A DNA stretch of 47,673 bases from JASGCK01 sp031538565 (GTDB lineage: Bacteria > Pseudomonadota > Gammaproteobacteria > Burkholderiales > Burkholderiaceae_C). Made by a program: the position numbers and the translations under genes. The notes beneath the pieces are model-generated. The model was not told the DNA's origin. It saw only the letters and a list, made by a program, of their open reading frames with translations, and did no database searches. Below are positions 7,629-16,410 of the stretch, piece by piece. The stretch is from assembly GCA_031538565.1 (NCBI GenBank), contig JAVKLS010000025.1, forward strand, positions 1 through 47,673, written 5' to 3'. How positions within the stretch are numbered: the first letter of the stretch is position 1; each line of letters opens with the position of its first letter.

Positions 7629-8777
7629 TTAAGCTGTCCTTTGTAGGTGATTGGTGACCTCTAGCCCATAGCCTGTCATGCTGGGCATTCGGCGGGGGCT
7701 AGACATCAAGGTCATTTTTCGCACGCCGCAGTCACGCAAAATTTGCGCTCCAATGCCGTAAGTGCGCAGGTCTTCTGCATGAGTTGACGTTTTTTTAGCG
7801 GCTAACTGCGCTTGGGCACTTTGATCTAGCTGCTCCAGCTGTTCGAGCAGCGCCGCGCTGCTCTCGCCGCCGCAGTTGAGCAGCACGACTACGCCTGCAC
7901 CCGCGCGGTGGATGTGCTCGAGTGCTGCAGCTAGGCTCCACGAGTGCGCGCTGCGTTTGATATCGAGCGCATCCATGAGCGAGAGCGGCTCGTGCACGCG
8001 CACCAGCACGCTGTCTGGTGGACTCCACTGCCCTTTGACGAGCGCTAAATGCAAGGACTGGCTGGGCGCGTCCACATAGACGTGCGCGGTAAATTCGCCC
8101 CATGCGGTTGTAAGCGAGCGCGTTGTGCGTCGGCTGATCAAAGTTTCGGTACGGCTGCGGTGGGCAATCAAATCAGCAATCGTGCCAATTTTGAGTTGGT
8201 GCTGGGTAGCAAAAATTTGCAGATCGGGCAGACGCGCCATTTCGCCATCGTCTTTCATGATTTCGCAAATCACTGCGGCAGGTGAGCAACCCGCCATGTC
8301 CGCCAAATCGCAGCCCGCCTCGGTGTGACCTGCACGCATCAGCACACCGCCATCGACGGCTTGCAACGGGAAAATATGCCCAGGCTGGACGAGGTCGGTC
8401 GCGACGGCATTTTTGGCAACCGCCGCTTGAATTGTGCGGGCGCGGTCAGCAGCAGAAATACCCGTGGTCACGCCGCTGGCAGCTTCAATGGACACAGTAA
8501 ACGCTGTGCTGTATTTGCCGCCGTTTTTAGGCACCATGGGCGGCAGCTTCAGCGCCTCGCAGCGCTGGCGAGTGAGCGTGAGGCAAATGAGTCCACGTCC
8601 ATACTTGGCCATGAAGTTAATCGCTTCGGGCGTTACGTGGTCGGCAGCCAGTACTAAATCGCCTTCATTTTCGCGATCTTCTTCATCGACCAAAATAACC
8701 ATGCGCCCCGCAGCCATCTCGGCCGCGATGTCCTGGGCGGACGAAATGGCGGTGGCAGTTCGAATCGTGTTTTTCAT
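7629..8777 (-). CDS. ribBA: 3,4-dihydroxy-2-butanone 4-phosphate synthase with a degenerate GTP cyclohydrolase II-like domain
   Basis: Residues 1-205 form a complete DHBP synthase (RibB) domain. DEEDRENEGDLV at 31-42 supplies the metal and substrate acids, STAFTVSIEA follows at 90-99, and GHTEAGCDLA at 150-159 completes the site. Residues about 213-382 align with GTP cyclohydrolase II by position and by pieces such as VLVRVHEPL and DLRTYGIGAQIL. However, the three zinc-binding cysteines expected just after the RVH motif are missing (EPLSLMDALDIKRSAHSW is there instead), so this half is probably inactive as a cyclohydrolase. RibB activity would still supply RibH. It is the first gene of the leftward operon. 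The divergent neighbour starts only 29 bases away, leaving no room for an FMN riboswitch leader in the intergenic gap. Confidence 0.9.
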   Translation of the reverse strand: MKNTIRTATAISSAQDIAAEMAAGRMVILVDEEDRENEGDLVLAADHVTPEAINFMAKYGRGLICLTLTRQRCEALKLPPMVPKNGGKYSTAFTVSIEAASGVTTGISAADRARTIQAAVAKNAVATDLVQPGHIFPLQAVDGGVLMRAGHTEAGCDLADMAGCSPAAVICEIMKDDGEMARLPDLQIFATQHQLKIGTIADLIAHRSRTETLISRRTTRSLTTAWGEFTAHVYVDAPSQSLHLALVKGQWSPPDSVLVRVHEPLSLMDALDIKRSAHSWSLAAALEHIHRAGAGVVVLLNCGGESSAALLEQLEQLDQSAQAQLAAKKTSTHAEDLRTYGIGAQILRDCGVRKMTLMSSPRRMPSMTGYGLEVTNHLQRTA

Positions 8778-8806
8778 AGCGGTTGATTATCGGCTATCGT
8801 AGGCGT

Positions 8807-9538
8807 ATGCCGTTACAAAAAGAACAATTAACCACCCTGTCCATCGCCCCTTTGCGTTTGCACGAGCTAGATGCCTTGCGCGGCTTGGCAATGGTCTGGA
8901 TGACGATTTTTCATTTATCGTTTGACCTTAATTATTTTGGCTGGATCCGTCAAGATTTTTATACTGATCCCGTGTGGGTGTGGCAGCGCAGCTGCATTGT
9001 GAGTGTGTTTTTATTTTGCGTGGGCTGGTCACAAGCAAACGTGCAAATTTTTTTGTGGAAGCGCTGGTTACAAATTGCGGGATGTGCGTTACTGGTTACG
9101 GTCAGTTCGTACCTGATGTATCCCCAAAGCTTTATTTATTTTGGTGTGTTGCACGGCATTGCTGTGATGCTGCTCGTGCTGTGGGTGATAAGGCCTCTGG
9201 GTCCATGGTTGTGGGGAGTGGGCGTGCTGTGCCTGGGTTTGTTTTTTTATCCGCCTTTTGTGGCTAACGATACGCCTTGGAACGTGCTGGGTTTGGTGTC
9301 GAAAAACCCCATTACCGAGGACTACGTGCCGCTATTGCCGTGGCTGGCGCTGGTGTGTTTTGGTTATGCGTTTGGACAATGCTTGATTGGGGCAAAGAAA
9401 AAGGGACTAAGCCATGCGCTCAATCCCTTTTTAAAACCATTTGCTACGCTAGGTCGATGCAGTTTGCGTTATTACATACTGCATCAACCCGTGCTGATTG
9501 GTACTTTGTGGCTGGTCACGCTCCTCACTCGATCTTAG
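8807..9538 (+). CDS. DUF1624/heparan-alpha-glucosaminide acetyltransferase-like membrane protein
   Basis: The 243-residue, strongly hydrophobic protein has about seven membrane helices. It opens with RLHELDALRGLAMVWMTIFH, the E(L/I)DxLRG motif at the first helix of the DUF1624/HGSNAT and YeiB-like acyltransferase group, where the following His lies in the membrane. A second motif, RCSLRYYILHQPVLIG near the C-terminus, also fits. These proteins are thought to move acyl groups across the membrane onto sugars; the acceptor here is unknown. ATG 8807 is preferred to an in-frame ATG at 8783, because 8783 would add eight residues unlike the family and leave only 5 bases to the divergent ribBA start. 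Its 3' end overlaps the convergent parvulin gene by 14 bases. Confidence 0.7.
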   Translation: MPLQKEQLTTLSIAPLRLHELDALRGLAMVWMTIFHLSFDLNYFGWIRQDFYTDPVWVWQRSCIVSVFLFCVGWSQANVQIFLWKRWLQIAGCALLVTVSSYLMYPQSFIYFGVLHGIAVMLLVLWVIRPLGPWLWGVGVLCLGLFFYPPFVANDTPWNVLGLVSKNPITEDYVPLLPWLALVCFGYAFGQCLIGAKKKGLSHALNPFLKPFATLGRCSLRYYILHQPVLIGTLWLVTLLTRS

Positions 9539-10319
9539 CGGACTTGCGTAAGTTTTCTTGGAACTGGGTGAGCTTTTTCCCTTCCAGTTGTTGCTTGACC
9601 TGTGGTTTGACTTGTTCCAGCGGAGGGATTTGCGTGGTACGCACGTCGTCTAAGCGAATGATGTGATAGCCAAATTGCGTTTTGACGGGCGTGTCCGTCA
9701 TTTTGCCTTTTTCCAGTTTAGTCAGAGCATCTGCAAATTCTTTGACGTAGTTGGTGGCAGGCGCCCAATCCAGAGCGCCGCCATGGGCAGCAGAGCCTTG
9801 GTCTTTAGAGGTTTTCTTTGCAATTTCTTCAAACTTACCAATTTTTTTAATTTGAGCGATGATGGTTTTTGCGGCATCCTCTTTGTCAACCAAGATGTGG
9901 CGTGCTTTGTATTCTTGAGTGCGAGCTTCGTTGGCAACTTTGTCGTATTCGGCTTGAATTTCTGCATCGGTGGGGGCTGCTTTTTTCTTTTCGTCCTCCA
10001 TGAGTGCAGTCAGTAAAACGGATTGACGCGCCAAGTCGAGTTTGGTTTTGAAGTCGTCCGTTGTATCTAGGCCGCGTTTACGCGCTTCTTGCATAAAAAT
10101 TTCACGGTTGATAAGTTCCTCTTTGACTTTTTGTGCAAAGTCGGGCGGCAGTTGTTGATTTTGCGCTTTGGCTTGCGCCGTGATGCCTGCCGAAAATGCA
10201 TCAGCTTGCGCCTTAGTAATTGGCTTGCCGTTGACGATAGCGATATTTTGCGCTACGGCCACGCTGCATAGTGCTAGCAAGGTAGTTGCAGCCAAAGATT
10301 GAAGAAGGTTTTTTTTCAT
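9525..10319 (-). CDS. Periplasmic parvulin-type peptidyl-prolyl isomerase (PpiC/PrsA-like)
   Basis: The mature-looking start at 10319 gives 264 residues with a clear signal peptide: MKKNLL, then a hydrophobic core, cleaved near AVAQ|N at residue 24. The open frame continues upstream to 10523, but that extension overlaps bolA and would bury the signal peptide. Residues about 25-130 are a helical chaperone-like region. A parvulin rotamase domain follows at about 138-233, with YKARHILVDKED, ALDWAPATNYV, and TPVKTQFGYHIIRLDD. It should help fold envelope proteins. It is the last gene of the yciB-bolA-ppiC string, 13 bases after bolA, a grouping common in Burkholderiales. Confidence 0.9.
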   Translation of the reverse strand: MKKNLLQSLAATTLLALCSVAVAQNIAIVNGKPITKAQADAFSAGITAQAKAQNQQLPPDFAQKVKEELINREIFMQEARKRGLDTTDDFKTKLDLARQSVLLTALMEDEKKKAAPTDAEIQAEYDKVANEARTQEYKARHILVDKEDAAKTIIAQIKKIGKFEEIAKKTSKDQGSAAHGGALDWAPATNYVKEFADALTKLEKGKMTDTPVKTQFGYHIIRLDDVRTTQIPPLEQVKPQVKQQLEGKKLTQFQENLRKSAKIE

Positions 10320-10332
10320 GAGGGTCCTTAGG

Positions 10333-10590
10333 TTAAAAAATGTCAATGGCCAGTGCGTGTAATCCTTGGTCAAGATATGGCTGGAGCGCATCATACACAA
10401 GGCGATGCTTTTGCACACGCGTGAGACCTGTAAATTTTGGTGCAGCAATGCGAACGCGAAAGTGAGTTCCGATGCCCGACGGGTGAGATCCTGCGTGCCC
10501 CGCGTGCAGGTGACTCTCGTCAATGACTTCTAACTGCGTGGGCGCGAGCGCTGCGCGCAAGCTGCGCGTGATGTTGTCCGCATTCGTCAT
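10333..10590 (-). CDS. BolA family protein
   Basis: The 85-residue protein has the BolA fold signature. After a helical start it reads LEVIDESHLHAGHAGSHP, then GTHFRVRIAAPKFTGLTRVQKHRLVYDAL, and ends with a helix containing LHALAIDIF. BolA proteins pair with monothiol glutaredoxins to handle iron-sulfur clusters and also affect cell shape under stress. The histidine in RVQKHRLVY is the conserved cluster ligand of the family. The start overlaps the yciB stop by 4 bases, so the two are translationally coupled. Which BolA paralogue this is cannot be told from the sequence alone. Confidence 0.93.
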   Translation of the reverse strand: MTNADNITRSLRAALAPTQLEVIDESHLHAGHAGSHPSGIGTHFRVRIAAPKFTGLTRVQKHRLVYDALQPYLDQGLHALAIDIF

Positions 10591-11120
10591 TCGTGATGCT
10601 TATCGATATGTTTGGAAATATATACCGCTTGCGCGAGTAAAAAAATAATGGGGAAAATGTAGCCCCACAATTTGAAGTTGACCCATTCATTGGTGCTATA
10701 AAAATTAGCCACAAATCCGTTGGTCATCGACATGAAGACGCAGTACACAATCCAAGCTACGTTTAAATTCATCCACACAGGCGTGGGCAGTGAGAGTTGT
10801 TGCCCTAGCAACAAATGCAAAAAATTCTTTTTATAAACCCACAGCGCAATTGCAAGGCCAATAGCCATGCTGGCGTAGAGAAAGGTGGGTTTCCATTTAA
10901 TAAAGCGCTCATCGTGTAGGGCAAGAGTAAGCGCGCCAAATAATAAGACCACGGCGAGCGTGATTTTTTGCATCGTCTCTAGCTTGCGAGTTGTCCAATA
11001 AATATAGGCCATTTGCAGCACGGTTGCCGCCATCAAAACGCCTGTGGCCGTGTAAATGTTGTAGAGTTTGTAAGCGCCAAAAAACAAGGCGATGGGCAAA
11101 AAATCGAGCAGTAGTTTCAT
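10587..11120 (-). CDS. yciB: Inner-membrane septation protein YciB (IspZ/septation protein A)
   Basis: The 177-residue protein has about five to six membrane helices and the family start KLLLDFLPIALFFGAYKLY. The ATG at 11120 is used because that is where family members begin; an in-frame extension to 11183 adds a polar, unrelated leader that runs into the hflK start. Other family-typical parts are FIKWKPTFLYA and VYCVFMSMTNGFVANF, with NEWVNFKLWGY near the end. YciB affects cell-envelope synthesis and division in enterobacteria. The gene diverges from hflK across a 61-base gap that must hold both promoters. It leads the yciB-bolA-ppiC operon. Confidence 0.93.
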   Translation of the reverse strand: MKLLLDFLPIALFFGAYKLYNIYTATGVLMAATVLQMAYIYWTTRKLETMQKITLAVVLLFGALTLALHDERFIKWKPTFLYASMAIGLAIALWVYKKNFLHLLLGQQLSLPTPVWMNLNVAWIVYCVFMSMTNGFVANFYSTNEWVNFKLWGYIFPIIFLLAQAVYISKHIDKHHE

Positions 11121-11181
11121 GCGTGCAATTGTAGCGGTGTGTGTAAATTTCCATTTTGCGCTGCAAGCTAAAATCGGCGGC

Positions 11182-12477
11182 ATGAATCTAAAAACATCCT
11201 TTTTTGCTAGGCTTGCGCAGTGGCCAAATCGTATATTGAATCAACCACCCGATCTCGATGAAATCTGGCGCGGTGCGAATGAAAAAATCACACGTCTTTT
11301 TGGCGGCAATAAAGATCAAACCAACAAGCCTTCGCATCAATTTGGCAACGCACCGCCCGAGCCCGAAAGCAATGACACGGCGCGAGTGGGAAAAATTTTT
11401 GGCGTCATGCTGACAGCTTGCGTCGTGGTTTGGTTGGGTACAGGTTTTTACGTGGTGCAAGAGGGGCAGCAAGGCGTTGTGATGTTGTTTGGTAAATTCA
11501 AAGGTGCCGACGCTGGTGGCATCACGGGTGCAGGCGTTAATTGGCGTTTGCCTTATCCGTTTGAGTCGAACGAAGTGGTGCAGGTCAGTCAATTGCGATC
11601 GGTGGAGGTGGGACGCAATCGCACGGTTCAACCAAGCAATGCGACAAGCACGGGTGCGTCGATGCCTAGTTTGCGCGACTCGTCCATGCTTACGCAAGAT
11701 GAAAACATTGTGGATGTGCGCTTTGTCGTTCAGTACCGGCTAAAAAGCTCTTCGGATTATTTGTTTAATAACCGCGACCCAGATGAGGCGGTTATCTTGG
11801 CAGCAGAGTCTGCTGTGCGCGAGGTTGTGGGCAAGGGCACGATGAATACGGTGCTAAACGAAAAGCGCGAAGCCATTGCTAGCGATATTGTCAAATCCAT
11901 TCAAGCGCAAATGGATGCTTACAAAACAGGAATTTTGATCTCCAGTGTCAATATCCAAAACGTGCAACCCCCCGAGCAGGTGCAAGCCGCATTTGATGAT
12001 GCGCTTAAAGCAGGGCAAGACGGCGACCGCACAAAAAACGAAGGTCAAGCCTACGCTAACGATGTCATTCCGCGGGCAGAAGGCGCAGCTGCGCGGCTGC
12101 GCGAAGAGGCCGAGGGCTATAAAGCCAAGGTGGTGGCGCAAGCTGAGGGCGATGCTTCGCGCTTTAAGGCAATTCTTCCTGAATACAAGCGCGCCCCGAA
12201 GGTTATGCGCGATCGGCTCTACACCGATGCCATGCAGCAAATTTATAGCAACGTCAGTAAGGTGGTGACAGACTCTAAGCAAGGCTCGCAACTGCTTTAT
12301 TTGCCGCTAGACAAATTGCTGCAAGTGACGGCGGCAGGCGCTGATTCCACTGCAACGGCAGCACCACTCAATCTTCAAAGTAGCGGCACACTTGGCAGCG
12401 CTGGGGGAGCAAGTGCCAGTGGCCTTTCAGCTGCGCCTATGAACTCTGGTCGCAGCCGCGACCGCGACGCACGGTAA
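11182..12477 (+). CDS. hflK: HflK, SPFH-domain partner of FtsH
   Basis: The 431-residue protein has a cytoplasmic start with NQPPDLDEIWR, one membrane helix at about 72-92, and QEGQQGVVMLFGKF leading into an SPFH/band-7 domain (about 95-290). A coiled, Ala/Glu-rich stretch (ARLREEAEGYKAKVVAQAEG) and a low-complexity Ala/Ser/Gly tail (about 395-425) follow. HflK and HflC form a cage around the FtsH membrane protease and modulate its substrate choice. The ATG at 11182 is chosen because MNLK precedes the conserved proline-rich start; upstream in-frame codons overlap the divergent yciB gene. hflC follows after 8 bases. Confidence 0.95.
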   Translation: MNLKTSFFARLAQWPNRILNQPPDLDEIWRGANEKITRLFGGNKDQTNKPSHQFGNAPPEPESNDTARVGKIFGVMLTACVVVWLGTGFYVVQEGQQGVVMLFGKFKGADAGGITGAGVNWRLPYPFESNEVVQVSQLRSVEVGRNRTVQPSNATSTGASMPSLRDSSMLTQDENIVDVRFVVQYRLKSSSDYLFNNRDPDEAVILAAESAVREVVGKGTMNTVLNEKREAIASDIVKSIQAQMDAYKTGILISSVNIQNVQPPEQVQAAFDDALKAGQDGDRTKNEGQAYANDVIPRAEGAAARLREEAEGYKAKVVAQAEGDASRFKAILPEYKRAPKVMRDRLYTDAMQQIYSNVSKVVTDSKQGSQLLYLPLDKLLQVTAAGADSTATAAPLNLQSSGTLGSAGGASASGLSAAPMNSGRSRDRDAR

Positions 12478-12485
12478 TTAGAGCC

Positions 12486-13376
12486 ATGGAAAACATCATG
12501 AACAAAATTGGTTTTGCTTTTTTTACGGTTTTATTGCTGATTATTTTGGGGCTGTCGTCCGTATTTGTGGTTGACCAGAGGCAGTTTGCGGTTGTCTACA
12601 CGCTGGCAGAAATTAAAGACGTTATTACCCAGCCAGGTCTTTATCTCAAGTTGCCTGCACCGCTGCAATCTGTGACCACCATTGATAATCGCATCTTGAC
12701 CCTAGACAGTCCCGAAACGCGGGCTATTCAAACAGCGGAGAAAAAAAATCTGGTGGTCGATTGGCTAATGAAATGGCGTGTAGACGATCCCAAGCAATTC
12801 ATCCGCAATAACAATGGAGCAGATGTGCGCACGGCCGAAGCACGATTAGGTCCGTTGGTGCAGGCAGCACTCAACGAAGAAATTACCAAACGCACAGTCA
12901 AAGATGTGCTTTCAACCGATCGTGAAAAAATTGTGCAGGGCGTTAAAGAGCGTTTACAAGATGACGCCAAAACCTTTGGCATTTCGATTGTGGATGTGCG
13001 TATTAAGCGCGTGGACTTTCCCGCCTCTGTGGCTGACTCGGTTTACAACCGCATGATTTCCGAGCGCAAGCAAGAAGCGAATCGTTTGCGCTCCACAGGA
13101 GCCGCCGAGGGCGAGCGCATCCGCGCTGATGCAGACAAAAAACGTGAAATTGTGTTGGCACAGGCGTATAAAAACGCTCAAATTGTCAAAGGGCAAGGGG
13201 ATGCAAAAGCGGCGGCTATTTTTGCTGATGCATTTGGGAGAGACCCGCACTTTGCAGCTTTTTATCGCAGCCTCGAGGCCTATAAAGCGACTTTTTCCAA
13301 AAAGAGCGACATGATGGTGATGGATGCATCTAGCGATTTTTTTAAAGCGATGAAGTCGTCTTCCGATAAAAAATAA
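12486..13376 (+). CDS. hflC: HflC, SPFH-domain partner of FtsH
   Basis: The 296-residue protein has a membrane helix at about residues 8-28, followed by VVDQRQFAVVYTLAEI and an SPFH/band-7 domain. Typical HflC features are LTLDSPETRAIQTAEKKNLVVDWLMKW near residue 80, VDVRIKRVDFPASVADSVYNRM, RSTGAAEGERIRADADKKREI, and FYRSLEAYKATFSKKSDMMV near the end. It works with HflK around FtsH. Two starts are possible: ATG 12486 (MENIMNKIG) and ATG 12498 (MNKIG). The second has a GGA about 8 bases upstream and may be the true start. Confidence 0.95.
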   Translation: MENIMNKIGFAFFTVLLLIILGLSSVFVVDQRQFAVVYTLAEIKDVITQPGLYLKLPAPLQSVTTIDNRILTLDSPETRAIQTAEKKNLVVDWLMKWRVDDPKQFIRNNNGADVRTAEARLGPLVQAALNEEITKRTVKDVLSTDREKIVQGVKERLQDDAKTFGISIVDVRIKRVDFPASVADSVYNRMISERKQEANRLRSTGAAEGERIRADADKKREIVLAQAYKNAQIVKGQGDAKAAAIFADAFGRDPHFAAFYRSLEAYKATFSKKSDMMVMDASSDFFKAMKSSSDKK

Positions 13377-13388
13377 CCGCCTTTTGTA

Positions 13389-14456
13389 ATGACGAATCGT
13401 TGGCTTTTGCCCGACCATATTTCTGACATCTTGCCTGCGCAGGCGCGGCAAATTGAGAGCACTCGCCGCGCACTGCTGGATGCCGCTCAGAGCTACGGTT
13501 TTGAGCTAGTTATTCCGCCGCTAGTGGAGCATTTAGATTCGTTGCTGGTGGGTGTGGATGCGGGCACGGACAGCACCCTTGATTTGCAAACCTTTAAGCT
13601 AGTTGATCAGCATTCGGGGCGCAGCTTGGGTGTCCGTGCCGACATCACACCGCAAGTGGCGCGGATCGACGCGCATTTACTGAATCGCGAAGGCGTGGCG
13701 CGTTTGTGTTATTGCGGCTCGGTGCTGCATACGCGGCAAGCCACGGCGCACGCCAGTCGTGAGCCTTTGCAGTTTGGTGCGGAAATTTATGGGCACGCAG
13801 GACCCGAGTCTGATTTGGAAGTCATGGCACTAACTCTGCACAGCTTGGCAATTGGCGGCATTAACGGTGCCGTGTTGGATTTGGCCGACGTGCGTATTGC
13901 GACTAGTTTGTTTACGCAGTTTGCTGTGAGTGCCACGCTCGAGGCCTCGATTTATGAGGCTTTGGCGACTAAAGACGCGTCGGCAATTCAAACGATGCCG
14001 CAGTTGGACGCCGCGCTTCGATCCGCGCTCCTTGAGCTAATCTCGCTGCACGGCGGACGCTCGACCCTGCTGGCGGCGCGCGCCCAGTTACCGCGCTTGG
14101 CATCGATTGCGGAGGCTTTGGATGGACTGGAGTGGTTGGCCGATCAATTGGTTGCAATGGGCGTAGCGGCAGATCACATCCGTTTTGATTTGGCTGATTT
14201 AGGCGGCTACGGTTACTACAGTGGTGTGCGCTTTGCGGCTTACAGCCCGAGCGCCAAAGACGCATTGGCGCGCGGTGGTCGCTACGACAACGTGGGCGAA
14301 GTCTTTGGGCGTAAACGCGCAGCGGTAGGTTTTAGTTTGGACATTAAGGTATTGGTGGACGCTGCTTCGCCAGTTGCCGATGTCAGCATCAGCGGCAGCG
14401 TCGATACGCCTTTCAGGGGTGTGGGTACTGGGTTGGCACATCTTTTTAAGTTTTGA
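13389..14456 (+). CDS. hisZ: HisZ, ATP phosphoribosyltransferase regulatory subunit
   Basis: The 355-residue protein resembles a class II histidyl-tRNA synthetase catalytic core without the anticodon domain, which is the HisZ pattern. Segments include LPDHISDILPAQARQIES, GYGFELVIPPLVEH-like motif 1, VRADITPQVARIDAH (motif 2 region), and ARGGRYDNVGEVFGRKRAAVGFSLDI near the C-terminus. HisZ activates the short-form HisG in the first step of histidine synthesis; hisG itself is not here. The gene lies between hflC (12 bases) and purA (9 bases), a neighbourhood common in betaproteobacteria. The last 35 residues after FSLDIKVL differ from what I expect, but the domain is complete. Confidence 0.92.
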   Translation: MTNRWLLPDHISDILPAQARQIESTRRALLDAAQSYGFELVIPPLVEHLDSLLVGVDAGTDSTLDLQTFKLVDQHSGRSLGVRADITPQVARIDAHLLNREGVARLCYCGSVLHTRQATAHASREPLQFGAEIYGHAGPESDLEVMALTLHSLAIGGINGAVLDLADVRIATSLFTQFAVSATLEASIYEALATKDASAIQTMPQLDAALRSALLELISLHGGRSTLLAARAQLPRLASIAEALDGLEWLADQLVAMGVAADHIRFDLADLGGYGYYSGVRFAAYSPSAKDALARGGRYDNVGEVFGRKRAAVGFSLDIKVLVDAASPVADVSISGSVDTPFRGVGTGLAHLFKF

Positions 14457-14465
14457 AAGCAATAC

Positions 14466-15812
14466 ATGAGTGTGAGTGAAAAAAAAATTGTGGGTCGTAA
14501 TGTTGTTGTTGTTGGCACGCAGTGGGGTGATGAAGGCAAGGGCAAGTTGGTTGACTGGCTGACCGAATCCGCGCAAGGCGTGGTGCGCTTTCAAGGGGGA
14601 CACAACGCGGGTCACACCCTGGTGATTAACGGCGTTAAAACGGCGCTCAATCTCATTCCAAGCGGCATCATGCGCCCTGGTGTGAAGTGCTACATCGGCA
14701 ATGGAGTGGTGCTAGACGTGACGCATCTGCTCAAAGAAATTGCGGGACTTGAAGCGGTGGGTCTGGATGTGCGATCCCGTTTGCGCGTGAGTGAAGCTTG
14801 TCCCTTGATTTTGCCTTTTCATGCTGCGCTTGACGCTGCACGCGAAGCGCGGCGCGGCAGCGGCGGCACAGAAAAAATTGGTACAACGGGCAAGGGCATT
14901 GGCCCTGCGTACGAAGACAAAATTGCACGTCGCGCCCTGCGTGTGCAAGACCTAAAGCACCCCGAACGTTTTGCAGTCAAATTAAAAGAGCTGCTCAGCT
15001 TGCACAACCATGTGCTGACAACCTATTTGAATGCGCCTGCACTCGCGTTCGAGCCCATTTACGAGGCAGCCATGCAGCAAGCGGAGGCTATCAAACCGTT
15101 GATGGCTGATGTGTCACGCGAGCTAAACGCTGCGTATCTTGCGGGCGGTAATTTGCTCTTTGAAGGCGCACAAGGCACGCTGCTGGATGTGGATCACGGC
15201 ACGTATCCGTTTGTCACGTCTAGTAATTGCGTGGCGGGCAACGCGGCAGCAGGATCGGGCGTGGGTCCCAATCTTTTGCATTACGTGCTGGGTATTACGA
15301 AGGCGTATTGCACACGCGTAGGCGGCGGCCCTTTTCCTACCGAGTTGGAATGGGAAAAAGAAGGAACGCCAGGTCATCACATGAGTACCGTGGGCGCAGA
15401 GCGCGGCGTCGTGACGGGACGCTATCGCCGATGCGGTTGGTTTGATGCAGCGCTACTCAAGCGCTCGGCGCAGGTCAATGGCGTGACAGGACTGTGCATC
15501 ACCAAGCTTGATGTACTCGATGGACTTAAAGAGCTCAAGCTATGCGTTGGATACCAGTTAGACGGCGAAACCATCGACTTGCTTCCCATGGGGGCTGACG
15601 ATATTGAGCGTTGCGTCCCGATTTATGAAACCCTTTCGGGCTGGAGTGAATCAAGTGTAGGCGTGACCGATTACGCCAAACTGCCAGCCAACGCCAAACG
15701 GTATTTGGAACGCATTGCCACGGTAACGGGCGTTCCTATTCACGTCATCTCTACCAGCCCCGATCGTGATCACACCATTTTGCTGGTTGACCCCTACGCC
15801 GCTGAGTCGTGA
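14466..15812 (+). CDS. purA: Adenylosuccinate synthetase
   Basis: The 448-residue protein is of normal length. It makes adenylosuccinate from IMP, aspartate and GTP, the first committed step to AMP. Signatures are VVVGTQWGDEGKGKLVDWL at residues 13-31 (Asp22 catalytic, GTP loop), FQGGHNAGHTLV with catalytic His50, GTTGKGIGPAYEDKIAR, LFEGAQGTLLDVDHGTYPFVTSS, and ITKLDVLDGL. The ATG at 14466 follows hisZ by 9 bases. The protein has a short N-terminal extension (MSVSEKKIVGR) before the usual start, as is common in this group. Confidence 0.97.
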   Translation: MSVSEKKIVGRNVVVVGTQWGDEGKGKLVDWLTESAQGVVRFQGGHNAGHTLVINGVKTALNLIPSGIMRPGVKCYIGNGVVLDVTHLLKEIAGLEAVGLDVRSRLRVSEACPLILPFHAALDAAREARRGSGGTEKIGTTGKGIGPAYEDKIARRALRVQDLKHPERFAVKLKELLSLHNHVLTTYLNAPALAFEPIYEAAMQQAEAIKPLMADVSRELNAAYLAGGNLLFEGAQGTLLDVDHGTYPFVTSSNCVAGNAAAGSGVGPNLLHYVLGITKAYCTRVGGGPFPTELEWEKEGTPGHHMSTVGAERGVVTGRYRRCGWFDAALLKRSAQVNGVTGLCITKLDVLDGLKELKLCVGYQLDGETIDLLPMGADDIERCVPIYETLSGWSESSVGVTDYAKLPANAKRYLERIATVTGVPIHVISTSPDRDHTILLVDPYAAES

Positions 15813-15852
15813 CGCGTTTTGTTCATCCACTGACCTTTATCGAAAGTATTTC

Positions 15853-16389
15853 ATGCTTACTGAAGACGGCAAACACCTCTACGTTTCACACGACGAATAC
15901 CAAAACCTAATCGAAAAATTAGCAATCAAAATCCACCAATCTGGCTGGCAGTTTGACACCATCTTGTGCTTGGCGCGTGGCGGTATGCGCCCTGGTGATT
16001 TGCTGTCACGCATTTTTGATAAGCCGCTGGCCATCATGTCCACCAGCTCGTACCGCGCCGAGGCGGGAATGGTGCAAGGCAACCTTGATATTGCCCGCTA
16101 CATCACCACACCCAAAGGTGAAATTGCAGGCAAGGTGCTCTTGGTGGACGATTTGGCCGATACGGGGCACACGCTCAAAGCCGTGGTGACGCTGCTTAAA
16201 AATAACTATACGCCTATCACGGAGTTACGCACGGCCGTGCTCTGGACCAAAGGGGCGTCGGCATTTGATTGCGATTATTCGGTGGAGCATCTGCCGACTA
16301 ATCCTTGGATTCACCAGCCGTTTGAGGTGTTTGACACCACACGCCCCGAGCAATTGATTGCCAAGTGGAGCAGTGCGACTCGTCCTTAG
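15853..16389 (+). CDS. Phosphoribosyltransferase of the xanthine-guanine/hypoxanthine type
   Basis: The 178-residue protein carries the PRPP-binding signature VLLVDDLADTGHTLKAVV near residues 97-112 and a substrate-side segment LCLARGGMRPGDLLSRIF near 33-50. It probably transfers ribose 5-phosphate from PRPP to a purine base, fitting its place after purA, but the base is not determined by what I can see. The ATG at 15853 is preferred because the protein then starts LTEDGKHLYVSHDEY, as relatives do. The in-frame extension back to 15766 lies over the end of purA. Confidence 0.85.
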   Translation: MLTEDGKHLYVSHDEYQNLIEKLAIKIHQSGWQFDTILCLARGGMRPGDLLSRIFDKPLAIMSTSSYRAEAGMVQGNLDIARYITTPKGEIAGKVLLVDDLADTGHTLKAVVTLLKNNYTPITELRTAVLWTKGASAFDCDYSVEHLPTNPWIHQPFEVFDTTRPEQLIAKWSSATRP

Positions 16390-16410
16390 TGGTGTTTGAC
16401 TGCTGGCAAA

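Noticed and set aside
8778..8806. FMN riboswitch upstream of ribBA
   Set aside because: Only 29 bases separate the divergent starts, and no FMN-element consensus is seen in the neighbouring coding DNA on that strand.
11092..11181. Extended HflK start within yciB
   Set aside because: It overlaps the divergent yciB start, and the residues are unrelated to HflK.
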